Of a DNA stretch of 64,000 nucleotides, positions 7,174 through 16,325 are shown piece after piece (the stretch's first letter is position 1; every line of letters starts with the position of its first letter). The stretch covers positions 930,001-994,000 of the forward strand of contig OZ244721.1 in NCBI GenBank assembly GCA_965219235.1. The letters are read 5' to 3'. A program made the position numbers and the translations under genes. The DNA comes from CBDHCC01 sp965219235. GTDB lineage: Bacteria; Pseudomonadota; Alphaproteobacteria; Sphingomonadales; Sphingomonadaceae. Below the pieces are notes generated by a model that saw only the letters and a program-made list of their open reading frames with translations, was not told the origin of the DNA and searched no databases.

Positions 7174-8727
7174 ATGCCGCAAACTTTCAAGGCATTTCCC
7201 GTAATAGATTTGTTCGCAGGTCCGGGCGGACTTGGCGAAGGCTTTGCTTCATTAGTGGGAGCGGGCGGTGAGCAGCGTTTTGAAAGTGTTGCCGCAATTG
7301 AACAGGATGGACCTTCCTACCAAACTCTGCTTCTCCGTCATTTCCTCCGTAAGTTTCCTAATCGGGAATTTCCCGACGCCTATTATAAATATCTGAGACG
7401 TGAGATTCGGAGGGAAGAGCTTTACGCGCGGCACCCGACTGAAATCGCCAAGGCGCGGCGAAGCGCATTGAAAATTTCCCTAGGCCCTGAAAATCACGCC
7501 TTGGTGCAGAACATCATTGAGGAGAGGTTGTCGGGCTCATTCCGCTGGGCGCTTGTTGGAGGCCCGCCTTGCCAAGCCTATTCCCTTGTCGGTCGTTCAA
7601 AGATGATGGGGAGGCCCAATTTTGAGCAAGACGAACGCCACTTCCTTTACCTTGAATACTTGAAAATCATTGTCGACCACCAGCCGCCTGTCTTTGTGAT
7701 GGAGAACGTCAAGGGGCTTCTCTCTGCGAAGATTGGTGGAAAGCCGATCATAAATCGGATCGTCGGCGACTTGGCCAGTCCCAAACAGGCTGTCGGCAAC
7801 AAGGCCGACGGACTCCGCTACAAGCTGTATTCTCTGTCTGAGGATGAAAAGCCCGGTGAAGAGGTCGATCCGCGGCTGTTCCTAGTGCGGGCCGAGGAAT
7901 TTGGCGTGCCTCAGGCGCGGCACCGGATGTTTATCGTCGGCATCCGCTGCGACCTGGACATCCGGCCAGGACGCCTCCGCCCTTATTCGCCGCCGACCTT
8001 GCGCCAGACCATTGGGGGTCTGCCATCTCTACGCAGCACCCTCTCAAAAGAGGACAGCGTTCAGCGCTGGCGCGACGAGATTGCCAAGCTTTCTTCCTCG
8101 GAGATCGGACGCCAGCTTAACGGTTCTGGTTACACGCGCGGCATCGTGCGCGGAATTGAGCACCATACAGCGGCAGGCACCGGAATTCCGATGCTCAGCT
8201 CGTCAAACGTGTATCTCAACGGCGAGACCGGCAAGCATCCCACGCTTCGTCATTTGCACGATCCGAGACTGGATGTGCTTACCTCCCACGAAGCAAGGGG
8301 CCACATGGCTTCCGACCTGCGACGCTACCTTTATGCGTCGATTTTCGCCGACGTGACCGGCAGAACCCCAAAATTGTCTGACTTTCCCCAATCGCTGCTG
8401 CCCGCTCATCAAAACGTTGAGCTTGGTCGCACAGGCAAGATGTTTTCCGATCGGTTTCGTGTTCAACTCCCCGACAAGGTTTCCACCACGATCACTTCCC
8501 ATATCTCGAAAGACGGCCACTATTTCATTCACTATGACCCCGCCCAGTGCCGCAGTCTGACCGTCCGCGAGGCCGCGCGCCTCCAAACTTTTCCCGACAA
8601 CTACTTCTTCGAGGGGCCGCGAACTGAGCAATACCATCAGGTTGGCAATGCGGTTCCCCCGTATCTCGCTGCACAGATTGCCGAAATCATCGCCGAGGTT
8701 CTCGACGCAGTGCCGGATTCCGTATGA
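7174..8727 (+). CDS. DNA (cytosine-5-)-methyltransferase
   Basis: 517 aa from MPQTFK; in-frame ATGs at 7087 and 7114 would overlap higA and add residues unlike the family. Motif I is D12LFAGPGG, the catalytic motif GGPPCQAYS places the nucleophile at C133, ENV is at 177-179, motif VIII QARHR at 247-251, and motif X GNAVPP near the end. It transfers methyl groups from S-adenosylmethionine to C5 of cytosine. The target recognition region (about 255-440) is large and not recognised, so the target cannot be read. The next gene encodes Vsr and overlaps by ATGA, as with dcm-vsr pairs. AT-richer codons than the chromosome suggest transfer. Confidence 0.95.
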   Translation: MPQTFKAFPVIDLFAGPGGLGEGFASLVGAGGEQRFESVAAIEQDGPSYQTLLLRHFLRKFPNREFPDAYYKYLRREIRREELYARHPTEIAKARRSALKISLGPENHALVQNIIEERLSGSFRWALVGGPPCQAYSLVGRSKMMGRPNFEQDERHFLYLEYLKIIVDHQPPVFVMENVKGLLSAKIGGKPIINRIVGDLASPKQAVGNKADGLRYKLYSLSEDEKPGEEVDPRLFLVRAEEFGVPQARHRMFIVGIRCDLDIRPGRLRPYSPPTLRQTIGGLPSLRSTLSKEDSVQRWRDEIAKLSSSEIGRQLNGSGYTRGIVRGIEHHTAAGTGIPMLSSSNVYLNGETGKHPTLRHLHDPRLDVLTSHEARGHMASDLRRYLYASIFADVTGRTPKLSDFPQSLLPAHQNVELGRTGKMFSDRFRVQLPDKVSTTITSHISKDGHYFIHYDPAQCRSLTVREAARLQTFPDNYFFEGPRTEQYHQVGNAVPPYLAAQIAEIIAEVLDAVPDSV

Positions 8728-9143
8728 TGGTGGACTTGCTCACTGCCGAACGACGCAGTTGGAATATGTCGCGCATACGCAGCCGAGACACTCGGCCCGA
8801 ACGGGCGTTGCGATCGTTACTTCATCGCGCGGGATTCCGGTTCCGGCTGCATGATCGATCGCTCCCTGGAACCCCTGACATTGTGATGAAGAAGCATAGA
8901 GCCGTCATACTGGTTCACGGGTGCTACTGGCATCGCCATGAGGGGTGCAGAAACGCTACCACGCCGTCCACGCGAACCGATTTCTGGCAGGCAAAGTTTG
9001 CAGCGACCGTCGTTCGTGATGAGCGGAATCTTGAGGCTCTGACCAGACTCGGTTGGCAGCCAATCGTGGTCTGGGAGTGCGACCTGAATAGGCGCCCCGA
9101 CGATGTGGTGACCGAAATCAAGAAAAAGCTGAGGGAGGCGTAA
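8724..9143 (+). CDS. vsr: Very short patch repair endonuclease (Vsr)
   Basis: 139 aa. It has the Vsr signature NMSRIRSRDTRPERALRSLLHRAGFRFRLH, then LPGTPDIV with catalytic D52, HGCYWHRHEGC (H65, C67, H72, C75) and VVWECDL. Vsr nicks 5' of T in T:G mismatches produced when 5-methylcytosine deaminates, limiting the mutational cost of the methyltransferase. Its ATG overlaps the methyltransferase stop (ATGA) and its own TAA overlaps the next ATG (TAATG), so it is translationally coupled on both sides. Confidence 0.95.
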   Translation: MMVDLLTAERRSWNMSRIRSRDTRPERALRSLLHRAGFRFRLHDRSLPGTPDIVMKKHRAVILVHGCYWHRHEGCRNATTPSTRTDFWQAKFAATVVRDERNLEALTRLGWQPIVVWECDLNRRPDDVVTEIKKKLREA

Positions 9144-10621
9144 TGGCGCGCGACCACCACCTGCCGCCGAGTGCCGCATGCCTGTCGGCGTCTATGCGCG
9201 ACCTTGGTTATTCCCTCGAAACGGCCATCGCCGATATTGTGGACAACAGCATCTCAGCGAACGCGACATCCATCGAGATCGTGTGCAATCTGACAGGCGC
9301 AGTGCCGTCGCTGGCCATCATCGACAACGGATGGGGCATGAGTGGCGAAGAGATTGTCGAGGCGATGCGGCATGGCGCGGTCAACCCTAGGCAGGAACGC
9401 GGACCAAAGGACTTGGGCAGGTTCGGCCTGGGCTTGAAGACAGCTTCATTCTCACAGTGCCGAACGCTGACTGTCGCAAGCGCCAAGGACGGTAATCACA
9501 GCGGAGCCGTCTGGAGCCTCGACCGCATCGACGCGCTGGATGACTGGATGCTGTCCATTCTGGACGACGACGATCTTGCCGCGATTGGCTTTAATGACCG
9601 GCTCGGCCAGCACGGCTCGGTTGTTATCTGGACCGACCTCGATCGACTCTTTGAAGATGAAACCGGCTCCCGCCGAGATGAGATCGTCAACGAAAAGCTC
9701 GGCATCGTGGAGCGCCATCTGTCGCTCGTCTTTCATCGTTTCCTTGCCGGGGAGGTGAAAGGCCGGAAGAAGATCACCATCACCATGAACGGCCACCCGG
9801 TTTCACCGTTTGACCCGTTCTGCCGCAAAAACACGGCGACCCAGATACTGCCGGAAGAGGTTGTGTATGTCGGCAATGTCGCGGTGCAGATGCAGCCGTT
9901 CATCCTGCCGCACCACAGCCGGCTGAGCGCCAGCGAATACGACTTTTACCAAAGTCGCAGCGACTTCATCTCAAATCAGGGAGCCTACATCTACCGCAAC
10001 GGACGCCTCATGGCATGGGGTGACTGGTTCCGTCTTATACCGAAAGGTGAGGCGACCAAGCTCGCCAGGGTGCAGATCGACTTCCCCAACAGTCTCGATG
10101 AATCGTGGACGATCGACATCAAGAAGTCACGCGCCCGGCCGCCGCACCCGGTTCGGGAGCGGCTGCGCCAGATCATCGCGCAGATCAGCGGACGCAGCAC
10201 GACCGTTCACCGCGGGCGCGGACAAAGGCTCTTTGAAGAGACTGCTGCACCGCTCTGGGAGCGCTTCGCAGATCACGCCGGCATCAGATTTGCGGTCAAC
10301 GCGCGGCATCCCCTGATTGATTCTCTTCGCACCAAGTTGGCTCGCGACGATGCCCGCAGCCTCAACCTGATCCTCGATTCCGTTGCTGCGTCGCTGCCGG
10401 TGGAAATGATTTACTCGGATTACTCCACCAGCCCGCGGCAGGTCGATCAGTCAGCCGGGAATGAAAATGATGCGATGGCAAGACTGAAAAGCCTTCATGC
10501 GGCCCTCTATGGGGACGGCGCGGGCGATCCCGAGGCGTTCATGCAAATCGTAAAATCCACTCGTCTGTTCCAAGGGCAGATGGATGTTGCTGAAAAATAT
10601 GTGAAAGAGGTCTTTGCATGA
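9143..10621 (+). CDS. MORC/MutL-like GHKL ATPase of R-M-associated defence operon
   Basis: 492 aa. The N-terminal third is a GHKL (Hsp90/MutL/histidine-kinase type) ATP-binding fold: ADIVDNSISANA with N35 as the Mg-binding Asn, IIDNGWGM at 59-66 as the DxGxG box, and GRFGLGLKTAS at 92-102 as the second Gly box. A transducer-like region follows. The C-terminal third is variable and may bind partners. Family knowledge: Iyer, Abhiman and Aravind (2008) linked bacterial MORC-like ATPases to restriction-modification operons with Z1 helicase and AIPR genes, and this neighbourhood matches. ATP-driven dimer closure on DNA is the expected mode; the actual role is not shown. Confidence 0.85.
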   Translation: MARDHHLPPSAACLSASMRDLGYSLETAIADIVDNSISANATSIEIVCNLTGAVPSLAIIDNGWGMSGEEIVEAMRHGAVNPRQERGPKDLGRFGLGLKTASFSQCRTLTVASAKDGNHSGAVWSLDRIDALDDWMLSILDDDDLAAIGFNDRLGQHGSVVIWTDLDRLFEDETGSRRDEIVNEKLGIVERHLSLVFHRFLAGEVKGRKKITITMNGHPVSPFDPFCRKNTATQILPEEVVYVGNVAVQMQPFILPHHSRLSASEYDFYQSRSDFISNQGAYIYRNGRLMAWGDWFRLIPKGEATKLARVQIDFPNSLDESWTIDIKKSRARPPHPVRERLRQIIAQISGRSTTVHRGRGQRLFEETAAPLWERFADHAGIRFAVNARHPLIDSLRTKLARDDARSLNLILDSVAASLPVEMIYSDYSTSPRQVDQSAGNENDAMARLKSLHAALYGDGAGDPEAFMQIVKSTRLFQGQMDVAEKYVKEVFA

Positions 10622-13284
10622 GCCAAACGCAGAACGAAAAAGACAAGGGCTTCATCGCAACCCTCATTACGGCCTTCGGCGACCGCGACGAGCCGCCGAC
10701 CCGCGTTGAAATTGAAGCGAAGGCCGTCATGCTCGCCCCGATCCTCGGGTTCGACGGCGATCTTGAAAACGTCGTCGCCGTTGCGGAGACCGTCATTCCA
10801 TCTCGGATGAGCGCCGGCGTCTCACTTGTCGATCCGGAAGCCACCCACGATCAGGAATGGATTCATAAACGCGAGATCAAGCCGATATACGCCGACGCCT
10901 ATGGTGATTTTTTGCGATCCGAGGGCTGGAAGCCAACGGTCGTCAACACGCTCCTGAACGACGACGGGGCCAAAATTCTCGGCCTATTGCAGGATCCCAC
11001 TGATGAGGGAGCTTGGAACCGGCGAGGCATCGTCATCGGTCATGTTCAATCCGGCAAAACCGCCAACTATCTCGGTGTGGTCGCTAAAGCGGCCGACGCC
11101 GGATACAAGTTCATCATCGTCATCGCGGGCATTCATAACAACTTGCGGAAACAGACGCAGCGCCGAGTGGACGAGGGTTTCATCGGCCGGTCGAGCGACC
11201 CGGCAAACCGCGTGCCTTTCGGGGTCGGCCTCGACAAAGACTATCCGAACCCGGTCACGCTGACCAACATCAACATGGATTTCAACAAGCAGACGGCCGA
11301 CAAGAGCGGTGCCGAACTGAACGATTTCAGGAAGCCGGTCATCATTGTCATTAAAAAGAACGTGAAGACCCTGGAGGTTCTGCACACTTGGCTGCGCGAC
11401 TTGAACGCAAAGGGAGCCGATCGTATTCGTGACGTTCCGATGCTCGTGATTGATGACGAGGCCGACAACGCTTCCATCAATACGAACAAACCGGACATCA
11501 ACCCCACGGCGACGAACACATGGATCAGGAAGATCCTGCGTCTTTTTACCAAGTCATGCTACGTCGGCTACACCGCAACGCCCTTTGCCAACATCTTTAT
11601 CGACCCAGATGCGTTTGACAAGGACGCCTATGAGGAGCTGTTTCCCAAGGACTTCATTTATTCGCTCGATGCGCCGACCACCTACTTCGGTCCCGACAAG
11701 GTTTTCCTCGACGAGAAAAGCAGCGAACGCATCCTGAGGCCGATCCTCGACTGCGAGGATTATCTGCCGCTCACCCATAAAAACGGCACACCGGTCGCTG
11801 AGCTGCCCCCTAGCCTTTATCGTGCGCTCGACCAGTTCATCGTCGCGCGGGCTGTTCGTAACCTCCGGAAGCAGGAGCGGAAGCACTGCTCTATGCTAAT
11901 CAACATATCGAGGTTCGTATCGGTCCAGAGGGAGGTGAAAGGTTTCATCGGCCTCCGGCTGGACAAGATCAAAGACGCGGTGAAAGCGAATTACATGATG
12001 GCAGAAGAGATTTCTGCCAAGAACCAGTATATGGCGCGGCTACGCGCTGCGTTCGATGATGAGTTTTCAGATTGCGGGTTTGAATGGACGAAAGTGAAGG
12101 AAGCCCTGTGGGGCGTCTTCGATCACCTCCGAACCTATGTCGTCAACAGCAAGACCACCGACGATCCGCTTGATTACGAAAAATACGAGCGTGAGGGCGT
12201 CGGGCTGACCGCTGTGGCGATCGGCGGCCTGAGCCTGTCCCGAGGGCTGACCATTGAGGGTCTCACTGTCAGCTACATGTATCGCAACACGCGCATGTAT
12301 GACACCCTGATGCAGATGGGCCGATGGTTCGGCTATCGACCAAACTTCGAGGATGTATGCCGCGTCTATCTCTCTAGAGATTCGATAAACTGGTATAAAC
12401 ATATTGCGCTCGCGGCCGACGAACTGCGTCAGCAGATAAGGCGTATGCGCAACGTGGGTCTGAGCCCGAAAGACTTCGGCCTCTACGTTCAGTCCCATCC
12501 CGACAGTCTGCTGATTACCGCCGCGAACAAGATGCGCAGCGGCGAGAAAATTACTCTCAAGCAGAATTACACCGGCAAGCTGATCGAGAGCTTCCTTCTG
12601 CCGCTGGACGCCCAGACTAATGACGCGAACAGCAATCTCATTGCCAGATCTTGGGCCGACCGCTTCGGGGGCGCCGAACTGCAAAAGACTGACAAAGGCT
12701 GGTTCCTGCCGGATGTCGAGTGCAACAAAATCGAGGAATTTCTGGCTGCGTTCAAGTCGCACAAGGATGCCGTGCGGCAGAAGGCGCTTGCCATCGACTA
12801 TCTTAACGCGATTTCGGACAAATTTCCGAAGGGCGATGTTCTGCTGATTTCGGTTGGACCCGGCGACCCCGACAATCACATTCTTGGTCCGCAGGAGCGC
12901 ACCGCCGCTGACGCCACAGCGGAGAGGTGGCAGATTTCCGGATACCGCGTTGCCAGTCGCGGCGATGAAAAGCTCGGATTAAGTGCGGAACAGCAGGCGG
13001 CCGCCGAACGGCTCGCTACCGAAGATGCTAAGAGCAAGTCGAAGAAGCCTTCCGACTTCCACTACCGCCTGGTCCGCGACAAGCCGTTGCTCATGGTCCA
13101 CGTTCTGGAGCCGACCAATAGCGAACCCTTCGAAGGATTGCGTGTTCCTGCCTGGGGTCTGAGCTATCCGGACGGACAATATGGAACGGCCATCGAGGTT
13201 GTCGCCAACCGGGTTTGGGTAGAGCAGATGTATGGCTCGTTAGATGACGATCCCGATGACGATGGGGACTACGATGACGAGTAA
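10618..13284 (+). CDS. Z1-domain SF2 helicase-like ATPase
   Basis: 888 aa, overlapping the upstream gene by ATGA. Helicase-like motifs are visible: Walker A GHVQSGKTAN at 141-150, Walker B MLVIDDEADN (DDEAD at 279-283), YTATPFANIF as motif III at 318-327, the Z1 region with GLSLSRGLTIEGL, and QMGRWFGYR as motif VI at 566-574. Z1 (PF10593) was defined next to SF2 helicase domains in restriction-modification-like operons. It probably translocates on or remodels DNA for the nuclease partner. The C-terminus is very acidic (DDDPDDDGDYDDE). Its 3' end overlaps the next gene by 11 bp. Confidence 0.88.
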   Translation: MSQTQNEKDKGFIATLITAFGDRDEPPTRVEIEAKAVMLAPILGFDGDLENVVAVAETVIPSRMSAGVSLVDPEATHDQEWIHKREIKPIYADAYGDFLRSEGWKPTVVNTLLNDDGAKILGLLQDPTDEGAWNRRGIVIGHVQSGKTANYLGVVAKAADAGYKFIIVIAGIHNNLRKQTQRRVDEGFIGRSSDPANRVPFGVGLDKDYPNPVTLTNINMDFNKQTADKSGAELNDFRKPVIIVIKKNVKTLEVLHTWLRDLNAKGADRIRDVPMLVIDDEADNASINTNKPDINPTATNTWIRKILRLFTKSCYVGYTATPFANIFIDPDAFDKDAYEELFPKDFIYSLDAPTTYFGPDKVFLDEKSSERILRPILDCEDYLPLTHKNGTPVAELPPSLYRALDQFIVARAVRNLRKQERKHCSMLINISRFVSVQREVKGFIGLRLDKIKDAVKANYMMAEEISAKNQYMARLRAAFDDEFSDCGFEWTKVKEALWGVFDHLRTYVVNSKTTDDPLDYEKYEREGVGLTAVAIGGLSLSRGLTIEGLTVSYMYRNTRMYDTLMQMGRWFGYRPNFEDVCRVYLSRDSINWYKHIALAADELRQQIRRMRNVGLSPKDFGLYVQSHPDSLLITAANKMRSGEKITLKQNYTGKLIESFLLPLDAQTNDANSNLIARSWADRFGGAELQKTDKGWFLPDVECNKIEEFLAAFKSHKDAVRQKALAIDYLNAISDKFPKGDVLLISVGPGDPDNHILGPQERTAADATAERWQISGYRVASRGDEKLGLSAEQQAAAERLATEDAKSKSKKPSDFHYRLVRDKPLLMVHVLEPTNSEPFEGLRVPAWGLSYPDGQYGTAIEVVANRVWVEQMYGSLDDDPDDDGDYDDE

Positions 13285-14245
13285 ACCGTCCCCCTGGGAC
13301 AGTGTTCCCACCCCGGCAATGGACTATACGGTCGTTCGCGTTCCCGACTTGAAAGGGGTTCCGATCTACTGGGGCCGCGACAGGTCGGCACAATGCCTCC
13401 TCATCGTGGAACTGACCGGCGATCACACCGAACAGCTTCGCTCGGATGGTGTGACGCTGAACGGTATCGGAACTGATATGCGGCTAGGTGAACGACCGGG
13501 CCAGCAGCGCTTCGTTCTGACCCTCTCCCGGCATGTCGATACCGATTTGTTCCAGGGGCTTTGCGAGACGCTGATCGAAAGCCTCAGGGAAGTTCGTGAA
13601 TCAGCCACTGCATTGGGCGTTGCGCTGGCGCACCTGAAGCGGTGGAAAGCATTTCTGTCCGGGCGCAGGACCACTCTTTCGCCCGAGCAGGTGCGGGGAC
13701 TTTTCGCTGAACTTCAGATGATGCGTTCGCTCTATGCCGCCCGAATGACGCCCCCGATGGCAGCCGACGCTTGGTGCGGTGCCGATCGAGTGCAGCAGGA
13801 CTTCATCTTCGGTGACATGGCGGTCGAGGTTAAATCGCTTTCCGGACGCGAGCGAAACACCGTCCGTATTTCATCGGAAGACCAGCTCGAAAGCCTGACC
13901 TCCAGCCTGTATCTGGCGGTCTACCGTCTCAGCGAAATGCCGGAGTTGGGACAGTCGATTTCGCTCAACGACCTCGTAGGGCAGATTGAGACTGACCTAG
14001 CGGACGCGCAGGCGCTGGAAGAATTTTCCCGCAAGCTGTCGGCCTACGGCTACGCGCCATTGCGCGACTACGACAGCCCGCGCTTTGGCGTCAGCGATTT
14101 GAAAACTTACCTTGTTGTGGAAGGTTTTCCGCGCCTTGTCAGGTCTGGCATCCCGAACGGGATAGCCCGCCTTTCCTACGACATTGAACTGGAAACGATC
14201 CGTCCGTTTGAATGCAGCACCAGCGACATATTGAAGGGGGCCTGA
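13274..14245 (+). CDS. PD-(D/E)XK motif protein (DUF4420-like)
   Basis: 323 aa. The ATG at 13274 is preferred because the stop of the Z1 gene falls within the overlap; ATGs at 13244 and 13262 are alternatives. A restriction-endonuclease-like core is visible: E146 in GLFAELQMM, D176 in QQDFIFGD, and E185-V-K187 in MAVEVKSLSG, fitting E-x(n)-D-x(n)-E-x-K. It is the best candidate for the DNA-cleaving subunit of the operon. Genes of this family recur with Z1, GHKL ATPase and AIPR genes. The next gene starts at the base after its stop. Confidence 0.85.
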   Translation: MTSKPSPWDSVPTPAMDYTVVRVPDLKGVPIYWGRDRSAQCLLIVELTGDHTEQLRSDGVTLNGIGTDMRLGERPGQQRFVLTLSRHVDTDLFQGLCETLIESLREVRESATALGVALAHLKRWKAFLSGRRTTLSPEQVRGLFAELQMMRSLYAARMTPPMAADAWCGADRVQQDFIFGDMAVEVKSLSGRERNTVRISSEDQLESLTSSLYLAVYRLSEMPELGQSISLNDLVGQIETDLADAQALEEFSRKLSAYGYAPLRDYDSPRFGVSDLKTYLVVEGFPRLVRSGIPNGIARLSYDIELETIRPFECSTSDILKGA

Positions 14246-16312
14246 TTGAAAACGTCAGCCGCAGAGTTCTTTCATGATTTTCGTCAGGAAACGCTCGCGG
14301 GCGCGGAAGCCAGCAGCAGTTTCCAGCTCGCCTCTTTCATGGACGCGGTTGCGACCGAGCTTGTTGAAACGGGTTTCGTAGAAGGATTCGAGTTCTGCCA
14401 CTACCGCGCTCAGCGCGGATTGCGCGTTGACGGCTACTGGTTCAACGATGAGGGTGCGCTGGATCTATTTGTCGCCGACTTCGACTGCCGCAGCGAACTT
14501 GCGACGCTGACGCGCACCGACGTTGATGCCGCTTTCAAACGCCTCGCCAGTTTTTTCGAGGCGAGCGCGGCAAAGGGTCTGTCGAAGGAACTGGAGATCA
14601 CGTCGCCGGAATACGGTCTGTCCCGTCAGATCGCCGATCGCAAGGGGAGCATCCGCCAGCTCAATCTTATCTTGGTATCGGAACGCGCCATCAGCGACCG
14701 CATCCAGAACCTTCCCGAAGGTGAAGTCTCCGGCGTTCCGACCAGCTACCACATATGGGATATTTCCCGACTCCAGCGTCAGCGCAGCTCCCGCAGCCAC
14801 AAGGAAGCGCTCGATCTCGATTTCGTCGGTATGTTCGGGTCCGGCATTTCGTGCCTGCCAGCCCATCTCGGGTCCGATACCTACCAGTCCTATCTGATCG
14901 TCATGCCGGCCGATGTGCTGTCCGGCCTCTACGAAAAGTATGGTGCCCGGCTGCTAGAGCAGAACGTCCGGACCTTCCTTCAGGCGCGCGGCAAGGTAAA
15001 CCAGGGCATTCGCACCACGATCCTTACCGAGCCAGGCATGTTCTTCGCCTATAACAACGGCATCACCGCCACCGCGCAGAGCGTGGAAGTGGAGGAAACA
15101 AGCGCGGGCCTGAAAATTACCCGCATCCTAGACTTACAGATCGTGAATGGCGGGCAGACGACGGCCTCGCTCTTCCACACCCGCCGCAAAGACAAGGCCA
15201 GCCTCGCAAACATCTTCGTCCAGATGAAGCTGTCCGTGATCGACAGCGACGAGAGCGAAAAGGTTGTACCCCGCATCTCGGAATATGCGAACACCCAGAA
15301 CCGGGTAAATGCGGCCGACTTTTTCTCAAACCATCCGTTTCACGTCCGCCTAGAGGAATTTTCCCGGCGCATCTGGGCACCAGCGCAGCAGGGCGCGCAG
15401 CGCGAAACCAAGTGGTTTTATGAACGTGCGCGCGGGCAGTATGCGGATGCTCAGGCCAAGCTGACACCGGGCGAGCAGCGGCGGTTCAAGGCTGAGAATC
15501 CAAAGCCGCAGATGTTCACCAAGACCGACCTTGCCAAGTTTGAAAACACATGGGACGAGCATCCGAAATGGGTCAATCTCGGTGCGCAGAAAAACTTCGC
15601 AAAATACGCGCACCGTATCGGCAAGGAATGGGAGAAGGGTTCGGACGGCTTCAACGAGTTCTATTTCCGCCGTGCTGTTGCGCGGGGCGTTATATTCCGC
15701 GTGGCCGAGAAGCTGGTTTCGTCGCAACCGTGGTATAACGGCGGCTACCGCGCAAACATCGTGGCCTACAGCCTCGCTGTTCTCAGCGAGATTACGAAGC
15801 GCCACAAAAAGAGCGTCGACTTCCAGCGCGTCTGGAATGCTCAGGGCATCAACAGCACCTTAGAGCAGGCGTTGACGATCATCGCCAAGGCCGTGAACGA
15901 CGACATCACAAAACCCGCTCAAGGCATCTCGAACATTTCCGAGTGGTGCAAGAAGGACGCCTGCTGGACTCGCATCGAAGCTGAAATCGCAACGATGGAA
16001 ACAGAATTGCCGGACGAGTTCTGGAACGAACTGGTCTCGGCCGATGAAGCTGCCAGCGAGGCGAAATCCGCGAAAAAGACCCAAAAGATCGACAACGGTA
16101 TCGACGCCCAGCGCAAGGTAATCAGCATCCCGGCTTCCGAGTGGCGAAAGATTCAGCACTCGCTATCGGCGAAGCGTCTGCTGACTCCCAAAGAGCAGGG
16201 TATTCTCAACATCGCCGTGCAAATGCCGTCGAAAATCCCGACCGAGAAGCAGTGCGCTGTTCTGCTTGAGACTATCGAGAAGGCGCGTGCCGAAGGCATT
16301 TCCATCCCCTGA
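14246..16312 (+). CDS. AIPR (abortive infection phage resistance) family protein
   Basis: 688 aa from a TTG start directly after the previous TGA, with AAGGGGG 5 bases upstream. The conserved AIPR core is clear: FFAYNNGIT (266-274), LQIVNGGQTTASL (N301), ISEYANTQNRVNAADFFSNHPF, and IWAPAQQGAQRETKWFYERARGQY. PF10592 proteins are found in restriction-modification-like operons and were named after an abortive infection protein; biochemical activity is not established. As the last gene of the coupled operon it may be an effector or regulator. The convergent 572-aa gene ends 13 bp away. Confidence 0.88.
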   Translation: MKTSAAEFFHDFRQETLAGAEASSSFQLASFMDAVATELVETGFVEGFEFCHYRAQRGLRVDGYWFNDEGALDLFVADFDCRSELATLTRTDVDAAFKRLASFFEASAAKGLSKELEITSPEYGLSRQIADRKGSIRQLNLILVSERAISDRIQNLPEGEVSGVPTSYHIWDISRLQRQRSSRSHKEALDLDFVGMFGSGISCLPAHLGSDTYQSYLIVMPADVLSGLYEKYGARLLEQNVRTFLQARGKVNQGIRTTILTEPGMFFAYNNGITATAQSVEVEETSAGLKITRILDLQIVNGGQTTASLFHTRRKDKASLANIFVQMKLSVIDSDESEKVVPRISEYANTQNRVNAADFFSNHPFHVRLEEFSRRIWAPAQQGAQRETKWFYERARGQYADAQAKLTPGEQRRFKAENPKPQMFTKTDLAKFENTWDEHPKWVNLGAQKNFAKYAHRIGKEWEKGSDGFNEFYFRRAVARGVIFRVAEKLVSSQPWYNGGYRANIVAYSLAVLSEITKRHKKSVDFQRVWNAQGINSTLEQALTIIAKAVNDDITKPAQGISNISEWCKKDACWTRIEAEIATMETELPDEFWNELVSADEAASEAKSAKKTQKIDNGIDAQRKVISIPASEWRKIQHSLSAKRLLTPKEQGILNIAVQMPSKIPTEKQCAVLLETIEKARAEGISIP

Positions 16313-16325
16313 CCGGACCAACAAG

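Noticed and set aside
7174..16312. BREX or DISARM identity for the defence operon
   Set aside because: No PglX, PglZ, BrxC, BrxL, DrmA or DrmB motif was seen; the Z1, AIPR and MORC-like genes point elsewhere.
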